Below, piece after piece: positions 1 to 7,402 of a stretch of DNA of 11,770 nt. Source of the stretch: Deltaproteobacteria bacterium (GTDB taxonomy: Bacteria > Bdellovibrionota > UBA1018); contig JABDFB010000070.1 of the NCBI GenBank assembly GCA_013286765.1, positions 1-11,770 of the forward strand, read 5' to 3'. The translations under genes and the position numbers were made by a program. A model generated the notes under the pieces. That model ran no database searches. It was not told where the DNA came from and saw only the letters and a program-made list of their open reading frames with translations. Positions within the stretch are counted from its first letter, which is position 1; each line of letters starts with the position of its first letter.

Positions 1-2331
1 GTTTTTAAAACAGATCTTTTTGATGAAAAGAAATTTTCAGCAGTTACCGGGGATGAAGTTGAAGTGGAAAGCGAAGATAACCTTACACGGAAAACTACGC
101 CCAGCGAAACGACAACTCTAAGCAAAGATGAGCTTCGACGTAGGATCTATATAAGAAATCGTCTCTTTCAGAACCTACATAGAATGAGGATATCAAAACA
201 GCCAGGAAGTTACATCCCTCTCCAAACTCATTTGGAGGAAAATCAGCAGCTATTAGCTGCAGTCAACGCAGCAGTAGATGCTGAAGTGGTAAAAGAAATA
301 GAAGAAACTAAAGTAGTCCCAAGTAACGAGGAAGTTCAACAAAGAAAACGCGAAGCTCGTGAACAAGTTGAATTTTCACAATTTCTTGACGAAATGCGAA
401 TAGAGCACCTGGGACAGGCCTACCGCCGCCTAGGCGTGAATAAGGATACAAATGAGGACCAGCTTAAAAAACTAGCCCTAGCAAATGCCTATTTGATGAC
501 GCAGCAGCCATTTGAAGAAGTAGTCGGTAAAGCAGGAAATTCGAAATCGAAAGGTAGTTTCTTTACAACTTTTGGATTATTTCGAGATCCACTTCATCCT
601 ACTGAGGAAGGAACACCTGTCCACCTCGACAATTCTCTTTCTACCTACGATGCAAGAACCGGAAAGGTAAGATATCGAACATACCTCCGCTTAAGAAATA
701 GTGATACCGATGCTTCACGTTACTTCCCAGCGTTTATGGATCTTTCGCTTCCCATGGTGGAAGACCCGGATCACTTTGACCCATCTCTCATTCAAGTCAG
801 CATCGTGCCTATTGACAACGACAACGCCAGACAAATGACAGCAGGATTTGTGGGTGAATTAGATAAGCAATATGTAGATGCCTATTTGGATGCACAAGTC
901 CGCAAGGATCAAGCCGGCGTCGAAATGCTCGAAACTCTAGCAAAACTCTGTAAGTTTAAAGGTGGCAGAAAAACCATTATTCAAAAACAGCTAGTACGCG
1001 GAAATTCTGAAGCATCCCTTCGTAAAGAACATCCCGACTACGTTTTCATAAGCACGGGCATGCGCAGTAAGAAAGATGCAAAAGGACGTACTTTGATTCA
1101 AATCGCAAGGGAATTCAAAGACGACAAAATGGTCGCGATCCTTGAGCCTTTCTTTCCCGCTGCACCTACACCCACGGCTGCTCCAGCACCAGCTCCAATG
1201 CCAGTGCCGGCTGAAGAAAAGGGCACTGTAGACGACTTGAAGACTGTAGTTACTGCAATCCGAAGATCCCTCACAAGAGCGCAGAGCAGAGAGATTTTGA
1301 ACGGTAATTCGACCGAAGGAGCAATGCTTCTTACGCGAGCCTCCGAGCAAAACAATACTAGATTTTTCAACTTGCTCGAGAAATTTATCGGTCAGAAGGA
1401 TGTTACTCCTACTCGTCGAGATGTAAGATTACTACTCGGAGATGTCACGCGAAGAGCTTCGAAAGAACCCGTTGCAGGTTCTCCTGACAGTAAACTTATT
1501 CGAGATATTTTTAGTCGAAGCAACCTCCTTCCACAGAGCTTATCTGCTGAAGATGCATTGGCGATTAAGGAATACCCAGCTGCACATCGCGCACAAGTCC
1601 TTCTAGACGCTGTCGCTCAAGGTGATACGCGATTTCTAAAAGCGATCGAAGAGAATCTGGATAATAATGGTCTAGTCGGTGAAGATCCGCTAATTGGAAC
1701 ACAAATTTTGTTTCACGCTTTCGCTCGCCTCCTGGATGAAGGAAAACTAGAAGATGCCGAGAAGCTTTTTGCATTGTATAAGAATCGGCCAGGAAGACTG
1801 CTAAAAAACTTGTTTGATTTCGCCTTCACTAGCGAAGCAAAAGGCAGAGTACAGATAGTACCAGGATTCATGGGACTGCGAAGTCAACCAGTTTCAATAG
1901 AGAGTTTGCAAGTCAAAATGCTAGACTTTCTCAGCAATAAAAAAGACATCCTTGCACAATCCAGTGTTGATGACCCGTATCTATATTCCGCATTTACTTC
2001 GGATCAATTTGTACCAAAGAATGCAAAGAAGGACGAAAGTGTAAATCTGGACCACTTCCTCTTTGCACCCCTATTTGGGCCCGTTAATACTCGAGATCAA
2101 GCATTAGTCAGAGTTCGTCCGATCGAACATGCTTTGGTAGAAGCCGCAAACAGAGGTAATTTTGATGCGATTAACCGAATTAAGACCTATCTAAAGCGTC
2201 ACAACCTCGGAATTTCTAGGGCAGCGTCCGATCAAGCGAAAGCGAAAGCATCCGCATCTAGCGCTCACCTCGACAAGGACCACAGTGCACGGGTAGTTGA
2301 CCTAATCGAAACCATTAAGGTGATTGAATAG
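1..2331 (+). CDS. Large ankyrin-like helical-repeat protein, 5' end outside the window
   Basis: I do not recognise a family across this protein. The frame is open from base 1 without a stop, so the true start probably lies upstream. The first start-like codon inside the window is a GTG at 64, with no convincing ribosome binding site. Numbering from that GTG (755 residues), the N-terminal third is charged and helical. Residues about 338-363 read like one ankyrin repeat (GRTLIQIA followed by MVAIL). A Pro/Ala-rich linker follows at about 365-383. The C-terminal half holds degenerate helix pairs around 419-441, 509-531 and 687-710, with related wording such as NTRFFNLLEKF and DTRFLKAIEEN. There is one cysteine and no visible membrane segment. 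Whether it has a signal peptide cannot be judged without the N-terminus. The stop lies 26 bp before the next large gene, so the two are probably one operon. The ankyrin relation is by eye only; an alpha-solenoid of another type is equally possible. Confidence 0.85.
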   Translation, partial: VFKTDLFDEKKFSAVTGDEVEVESEDNLTRKTTPSETTTLSKDELRRRIYIRNRLFQNLHRMRISKQPGSYIPLQTHLEENQQLLAAVNAAVDAEVVKEIEETKVVPSNEEVQQRKREAREQVEFSQFLDEMRIEHLGQAYRRLGVNKDTNEDQLKKLALANAYLMTQQPFEEVVGKAGNSKSKGSFFTTFGLFRDPLHPTEEGTPVHLDNSLSTYDARTGKVRYRTYLRLRNSDTDASRYFPAFMDLSLPMVEDPDHFDPSLIQVSIVPIDNDNARQMTAGFVGELDKQYVDAYLDAQVRKDQAGVEMLETLAKLCKFKGGRKTIIQKQLVRGNSEASLRKEHPDYVFISTGMRSKKDAKGRTLIQIAREFKDDKMVAILEPFFPAAPTPTAAPAPAPMPVPAEEKGTVDDLKTVVTAIRRSLTRAQSREILNGNSTEGAMLLTRASEQNNTRFFNLLEKFIGQKDVTPTRRDVRLLLGDVTRRASKEPVAGSPDSKLIRDIFSRSNLLPQSLSAEDALAIKEYPAAHRAQVLLDAVAQGDTRFLKAIEENLDNNGLVGEDPLIGTQILFHAFARLLDEGKLEDAEKLFALYKNRPGRLLKNLFDFAFTSEAKGRVQIVPGFMGLRSQPVSIESLQVKMLDFLSNKKDILAQSSVDDPYLYSAFTSDQFVPKNAKKDESVNLDHFLFAPLFGPVNTRDQALVRVRPIEHALVEAANRGNFDAINRIKTYLKRHNLGISRAASDQAKAKASASSAHLDKDHSARVVDLIETIKVIE

Positions 2332-2357
2332 ATTTATTAGAGTGTAGGTATAGAATT

Positions 2358-5300
2358 ATGAGTAGTAAAATTAGTAAATTTCTTGTTACAGGGTTCCAAA
2401 TAGCGGCCACTTTCGCTGTTTTATCAGTCAGCGCTCACGCGGCAGATAATTTTGATCCCAGCAAAATTGACTGGATGACGTCTAGCAGAGAGTTTAGAGA
2501 AGAGAAGAACAATGCTTTTTGTAAACAAAAACTGAGAGCTTTGTTTCATAGAGAAAACCGACAATACCGTGCAGGACAGCCAGATCTTTTCCCCACTGCT
2601 CTTGAGACCATCTCTGTTGATCGTGCTGCTGATGCAAGCACTATCTTCATTTCAACACTCGATCATATTTTGAAAAGACCTCAACCATTTGAACCGAGTA
2701 CTATTGCTAATTTGGCGGCAGAGGCCCTTGGAAAGGATATTACGGAAGCCACAGTCCCTTCTGTAAACGACGAGAAGGGTACTCCTGCACCTGCTGCCCT
2801 TGACGTAGTAATAGATTCGTTTGCAAGTGACGTCATGCGAGTCGCCAAAAGTCCAATCGAACATACTAAAACGGATGCTCCGTTGATTCGGAATGGACTT
2901 GCAGGATGTTTAGACGTTGCTACTGCGCCACTCTGGCTGCCGATGAATCTTGATAAGGTGGTCCAAAGTAGAATCAACTCTAACGCTAACAACGCCGCGT
3001 GGTACAATAACATGGCTTCTATTTTGCGCATGGACTTCATCACTGGCCATGCGAATCCTGACGCAGAACAATCTACCGTGGGTAGGGCTGCAGGACGCGT
3101 TGTAAACCCTACTGCTCGAGCTATCACGGCCACTGCTAACGGATTAGGATTCGCAGAACGTACTGGCGACGATGCCTATCTTCCCGTGAGCGGCGGTCAG
3201 AATTTGGGCCTTTTAATCACAGGTATTTTCGATCAATTATTTAATTCAGATGTTCGTGATCCTCGAGCAAATAAGTCTAAAGCGGAAGTAGCAGTTGATA
3301 AGCTCGCCCAGCTCGCCGAAATGGTTCACGAAGATCCAAACGACGACAACTCGCCATGGGTATTTAAACACCGAGAGATCGTTCGTTACTTAAAACCCGC
3401 AGCTATTTTAGTTTCAGCTATTGAGTCCGACGCCAACGCAGATGCCTTTCTAGACGAACTTGGCAGACGCCGGATTATTCATCGTGGACTTCAACGCCTT
3501 TTCCCGCTTGAGGTTATTTACAAAGCTATTGATGGCCTTCACGATGACAAACGTAAACATAAACTTGGCGATAAACAAAGATTAGAAATTCAGCACAAAG
3601 AAGACAGACTCAATGAAAAAATGATCAGAAAAACGGAACGTGCTGAGATACCAAATATTTTCAAATTGGATGAAAAACGAGATCAAGCTGCGGTTTGGGT
3701 CGATAAAAGGCAAAAGGGCGCCATTTTAGACGCTGCTTGGTCACGGGATGCAAAATATTTTGAGGACCTTGCAAATCCAGACAAGGCCGATCCAGGCTTA
3801 GTTACTACCGCGGTAGACCAAGCACTCGATGGACTAAAGTTAACTTCTAAAGAAGCTTTTGATTTAGACAGCCGTGAGTGTTTTACGGTCAGAAAGCTAT
3901 TAGCTCACTTACCAAAGGAACGCTTCAACGATCACCTTCCTAAGCTAAATACTATCACCAAAGATAACCGAGCCAATGTGTTTTTGTCTGCTTTCAACGT
4001 CTTAGACTTGGGTGGATACAACCCAGCAGACGCTAATGCGAAACTACCCGGCCAAGGATATGCCGATCTAGCTTTCTTGAATGCACTTGCTGAAAACTAT
4101 AGCAGCTTTACGTATGAACGCCCCACAGTCGAAAGTCCTGATTCGGAATTTTTTAATCCAGAGATTATTTATTTAGCAGTCAAGAAAGCACTCTCAACCG
4201 GGCAAGAGCCTGTTGCAGATCAAATTCTGGGTTGGTGCGGTGACAAAAGAGTTTTGATTACTCCGGAGCTTTTTAGAAAAGCGCAAACGGATACGGACAA
4301 AACTGTTTACAATTTTTTATTCAATAAACGTAACCACCTGTTAGACGCCAGAGACAAGGGCGGCAATACCTCGTTCTATTCTATGATGATTAATAATACC
4401 GATCTTAAGAACAACGGTATCCTAGGCGTAACAGAAGCAAAAGACGGCTGGATCCGAGCTGCACGACAAACACAGGAATTGGGTGCGGTGAAATTTGCTG
4501 AAGTTCACGGCCGCCTTATGGACTCTTACTATGCTTCTGTGAAGAACGGGAAAAATCACGGACTCAATGACGACCAGAATGACAACAAGACTCTAGTCGC
4601 CAACTACTCTAAGAAGGTCGCTAGATTTGCAGCAAATGATATCGTCCGTTTGGAAGATGGCATCGACCGGGGAGATAAATACATCACTGCCTCTGATCCA
4701 AAATTCGACTCTCTGCTTGAAACTGTTGATACCTTCACCCTGCCAACTATTTTCGACCAGGCACGTGGCATCGATACTCCTGCAGACTTCAGAAATTTTA
4801 TTGAAGGTATCTTTAGAGATCACCCGGAAAATCGAATCGTAATTCAGGATTTGAAGCGATTTTTGCAATTCGAAGCACAATATTCTAAATCGGATTTTAT
4901 GTATGCGGTTTTTGAATATGCTCCGTTCTGGCTTGAGCATAGTCATCTCGAACCGCATATCCTTGCACCACAAAATGAACAAGATGCCTTCAAGCAAAGA
5001 CTTAGAAGCGATAAATTGAAAGTTTCTTTCCTACAGAAATTCTATGAAACCTACGCCGAAGCAGATGGAAGAGAAACCCAACCATTCCGCAGAAATCCTC
5101 TGATGGATACCTTGCCTGATGGCAGTTCTGACCTACACGGGTATGTACTCAATCGAATGCCTTATACTCGGCTTTTCGGCGATGCGGGTCAATTCATTCT
5201 TGATAGAATAAGAGCCTTCTCTATGGACAATATTAATTTTCTTTTTAGAAGATGGGCCCAAACGGATAAGGTTCCTTTCTTGTTTGCGGTAACACAAAAT

Positions 5301-7187
5301 CCAAACACCCATACATTAGCAATAGTAAATCCAGATGATAAATCAGAGAAGGCTGTGTTTTTTGATATCAACGAAAATACAGCTCGACAACTCCAAGGGA
5401 ATGCAGTTGTTGATCGAAATTGGGATCTACTTAATGCCTACGCAGTTTATCCTGCATTTCAGACTATTTTTGAAGAACAAGTCTTCGCGATGGAAGATCA
5501 CACTTATGAATTAATAACTAATCTTGGTGATGGCAAAGTTCCTTTCGCGTTGGGTACAATGTTCACTGAGCTCGGGGAAAGACGCCGTCTGACCAGATTA
5601 CAATGGTACGCCACTCGCCATTTCACCCCAATCGTCCCGGCAGTGGATTCTGTAGTTGTAGCTGCTCCTCCTCTACCAGCTCCGCCTTTACCCGCAGTCC
5701 AGGCTACCGCGGATACTGAAAGCGATCGATTGAAAGCCCAGACTATGGATATGCTACGAACTGCTTCAGAGAATGATGGGATTTTTGGAAATCACTATCA
5801 TTTTATCTATCGTCTGATCAATGATTATACAGGTGCAGATGAGGATGGGAAACAGATCGTCAAGCGTAAGATCAAGAAATTACTAACTGTGATGCAGAGT
5901 TTAACAAGAAATAGAACTGACAGACTTCCTAATGACGCCAGCGAAAGCTCTCTCTTCGCACTTTTAAATACGTACGTCGGCATTTACAGCCCGCTCCATT
6001 ATGCTATGCAACGTGCTCCCGAAATAGCTACATTATTTCTCGAAGCACTCAATGCAGAAAGCTCGGAAAGTCTCGGACGTTGGTTAACCGCAGATCTGAA
6101 TCAGTCCATTCAATTTCTAAATGGCGGAAGGAGTGCATTTTGGACTCTGTTTGACGGAGAATTAGATCTCGATAGAACTCGTAATAGGCATCAAAACGTA
6201 GATGTGATTAGAAATAAACAACTGGTTTCCGATCTCTATTGGAAAGCTCCAGGTAACGGCAGCCCATCTCTGTTACACGACGTATATGCTGATATCCGTC
6301 GTCCAATGCTACCTGTGCCCGGCGGTCAGCGAAAGGAATTTAAGAAATCATCACCTTCGGAGATAGTTAGCTCTAATCCAGAAATGGTGACTCGTTTCTT
6401 ACACGGAGTTGTTGATTCCACGGGTAAACCGGGTCATAGAAAATTCTGGCTAGATAAGTACATCAGCCTTGGTAATCGGCCCAACTTGGTAGATTTTGCT
6501 GTGACTAATTTGCAGACGAGGGACCAAGAAGCCAAGGCTGCGACAAGAATCGTAGCTAAAGCTCCTGCGACAGCCGGTCCTGCTGCAGAAACAAAGGCAG
6601 GTGCTGGTACTAAGGGCACGGTTGTAGGTAAGATAACCAAAGATCCGGACGCTGAAAAAAGAAGAACAAACGCCGAAGATCTTCTCCGTATTGCTTGTAG
6701 AATCTACGGCAAAGAAATGCCTGAAGCTTCTAAGCAAAAGCTAACCCAAATTCAGGCGACCGTTAAGGGTCCAGCTCTCTCCATAATAACAGAAGCTTTA
6801 CGTGAGCATGGAGGTATAAAGGCTGCAAGAACCGGCTATGGAACACACGGAGACGAAAACACGGCACTGCCATTGGCAACTCCTCGAAATGTGCCCCCAA
6901 TCGTGACCCCACACGGTGCGGGCGCGACTGGCGCAACCAGCGGAGAAGACATCTTGTACCTTGCTTTTGCTAATCGGGAAACTGCAACGATCTCGATGCT
7001 ATTCGATGCAGCCGAGAGAGGTGAAAACAGTTCGATCATGTTGGCTTATAAGCGGGCTCACAGAGAAAATAAACCGCTCATTAAGCACGCAATAAGAAAC
7101 TGTATTCAGACAAATATCCCCACCGCTGGAGATCAACAACGACCATTTTTAGATGCTATGGCAGCAGTAGACGCGAGCGCGCGCTAG
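2358..7187 (+). CDS. Very large exported protein with ankyrin-like motifs, 1609 residues
   Basis: The protein opens with a clear Sec signal peptide: Lys at positions 4 and 7, a hydrophobic core at about 8-24 and a likely signal peptidase I site after Ala-His-Ala at 26-28. It should therefore be periplasmic, surface-exposed or secreted. No lipobox cysteine or C-terminal anchor is seen. A highly charged, probably helical stretch spans about 394-454. Two low-complexity linkers are visible: Pro-rich at 1099-1115 and Ala/Gly/Thr-rich at about 1400-1422. The best ankyrin-like motif is SPLHYAMQRAPEIATLFLEA at 1211-1230. Weaker ones lie near 663-680 and 1530-1565. No catalytic motif was recognised, and function is unknown. 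The ATG at 2358 is chosen because the signal peptide starts there. The upstream ribosome site is poor (GTAGG at 2345-2349), so translation may depend on coupling to the preceding gene 26 bp away. The shared linkers and motifs suggest the two large proteins are related in design. Confidence 0.9.
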   Translation: MSSKISKFLVTGFQIAATFAVLSVSAHAADNFDPSKIDWMTSSREFREEKNNAFCKQKLRALFHRENRQYRAGQPDLFPTALETISVDRAADASTIFISTLDHILKRPQPFEPSTIANLAAEALGKDITEATVPSVNDEKGTPAPAALDVVIDSFASDVMRVAKSPIEHTKTDAPLIRNGLAGCLDVATAPLWLPMNLDKVVQSRINSNANNAAWYNNMASILRMDFITGHANPDAEQSTVGRAAGRVVNPTARAITATANGLGFAERTGDDAYLPVSGGQNLGLLITGIFDQLFNSDVRDPRANKSKAEVAVDKLAQLAEMVHEDPNDDNSPWVFKHREIVRYLKPAAILVSAIESDANADAFLDELGRRRIIHRGLQRLFPLEVIYKAIDGLHDDKRKHKLGDKQRLEIQHKEDRLNEKMIRKTERAEIPNIFKLDEKRDQAAVWVDKRQKGAILDAAWSRDAKYFEDLANPDKADPGLVTTAVDQALDGLKLTSKEAFDLDSRECFTVRKLLAHLPKERFNDHLPKLNTITKDNRANVFLSAFNVLDLGGYNPADANAKLPGQGYADLAFLNALAENYSSFTYERPTVESPDSEFFNPEIIYLAVKKALSTGQEPVADQILGWCGDKRVLITPELFRKAQTDTDKTVYNFLFNKRNHLLDARDKGGNTSFYSMMINNTDLKNNGILGVTEAKDGWIRAARQTQELGAVKFAEVHGRLMDSYYASVKNGKNHGLNDDQNDNKTLVANYSKKVARFAANDIVRLEDGIDRGDKYITASDPKFDSLLETVDTFTLPTIFDQARGIDTPADFRNFIEGIFRDHPENRIVIQDLKRFLQFEAQYSKSDFMYAVFEYAPFWLEHSHLEPHILAPQNEQDAFKQRLRSDKLKVSFLQKFYETYAEADGRETQPFRRNPLMDTLPDGSSDLHGYVLNRMPYTRLFGDAGQFILDRIRAFSMDNINFLFRRWAQTDKVPFLFAVTQNPNTHTLAIVNPDDKSEKAVFFDINENTARQLQGNAVVDRNWDLLNAYAVYPAFQTIFEEQVFAMEDHTYELITNLGDGKVPFALGTMFTELGERRRLTRLQWYATRHFTPIVPAVDSVVVAAPPLPAPPLPAVQATADTESDRLKAQTMDMLRTASENDGIFGNHYHFIYRLINDYTGADEDGKQIVKRKIKKLLTVMQSLTRNRTDRLPNDASESSLFALLNTYVGIYSPLHYAMQRAPEIATLFLEALNAESSESLGRWLTADLNQSIQFLNGGRSAFWTLFDGELDLDRTRNRHQNVDVIRNKQLVSDLYWKAPGNGSPSLLHDVYADIRRPMLPVPGGQRKEFKKSSPSEIVSSNPEMVTRFLHGVVDSTGKPGHRKFWLDKYISLGNRPNLVDFAVTNLQTRDQEAKAATRIVAKAPATAGPAAETKAGAGTKGTVVGKITKDPDAEKRRTNAEDLLRIACRIYGKEMPEASKQKLTQIQATVKGPALSIITEALREHGGIKAARTGYGTHGDENTALPLATPRNVPPIVTPHGAGATGATSGEDILYLAFANRETATISMLFDAAERGENSSIMLAYKRAHRENKPLIKHAIRNCIQTNIPTAGDQQRPFLDAMAAVDASAR

Positions 7188-7207
7188 AAAAGGTGAGCTA
7201 AGGAACT

Positions 7208-7402
7208 ATGACTATGATTACCTCAGAGCTATTACAATTAGTTCAGTCGCATCGTGATTGCGGCACCTCAAGCAGTCTTAATACTGTAAATAATAAAAGT
7301 TTATATTTTACACTATATAAGTGTATATATAGACTTTCTCTTGCAATTAAACCGAATTTAGTGTACAAAATTGATCCGATTATAAAGGAATTTGTTCTAT
7401 GA
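7208..7402 (+). CDS. Doubtful small ORF, up to 64 residues
   Basis: This short frame begins 20 bp after the 1609-residue gene. An AAGGA ribosome-site match lies at 7200-7204. That match suits a second ATG at 7214 (9-nt gap) better than the first ATG at 7208. The stop overlaps the lipoprotein start as ATGA (7399-7402), an arrangement typical of translational coupling. Against it, the product has no recognisable family, signal peptide or clear hydrophobic pattern. Its middle also runs through an AT-rich stretch with an inverted repeat and promoter-like boxes, which suggests regulatory DNA that happens to be open. I list it as possible, not likely. Confidence 0.2.
   Translation: MTMITSELLQLVQSHRDCGTSSSLNTVNNKSLYFTLYKCIYRLSLAIKPNLVYKIDPIIKEFVL
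7307..7335 (+). promoter_or_regulatory. Candidate promoter for the lipoprotein gene
   Basis: A TTTACA box (7307-7312, five of six matches to the sigma-70 -35 consensus) is followed after 17 bp by TAGACT (7330-7335, four of six for the -10). This would start transcription near 7342 and leave a leader of about 57 nt before the lipoprotein ATG at 7399. The surroundings (7280-7335) are strikingly AT-rich relative to the neighbouring genes, as expected of a promoter. A near-perfect palindrome, CAGTCTTAATACTG, lies just upstream at 7273-7286. The assignment rests on consensus matching by eye only. Confidence 0.35.
7309..7325. promoter_or_regulatory. Inverted repeat, possible operator
   Basis: TACACT, a five-base spacer ATATA, and AGTGTA form a perfect 6-bp-arm inverted repeat. 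It overlaps the end of the candidate -35 box and fills most of the spacer of the proposed promoter. Its size and symmetry would suit a dimeric helix-turn-helix regulator that blocks polymerase. The AT-rich arms make a stable RNA hairpin or terminator unlikely, and no T-run follows. In AT-rich DNA a 6-bp dyad can arise by chance. Confidence 0.35.
7384..7389 (+). promoter_or_regulatory. Ribosome binding site of the lipoprotein gene
   Basis: AAAGGA sits 9 nt before the ATG at 7399. This match matters because it fixes the true start of the lipoprotein in the frame that carries the signal peptide. The longest open frame downstream, by contrast, has only a TTG at 7442 and no such site. Confidence 0.65.

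Noticed and set aside
991..1350. Minus-strand open frames inside the first large gene, and similar ones inside the 1609-residue gene (for example 2681-3133 and 4593-4997).
   Set aside because: They have no ribosome sites, family likeness or sensible composition, and they lie opposite well-formed coding sequence.
7208..7222. ATGACTATGATTAC encodes MTMIT, like the start of E. coli lacZ and cloning vectors.
   Set aside because: The match ends after five residues, the third-base usage differs and no lac operator or polylinker follows; chance resemblance, not vector.
7188..7260. A terminator for the large-gene operon just after 7187.
   Set aside because: No GC-rich stem followed by T-run was found; the only pairing (AGCTAAGG with CCTCAGAGCT) is imperfect and distant.
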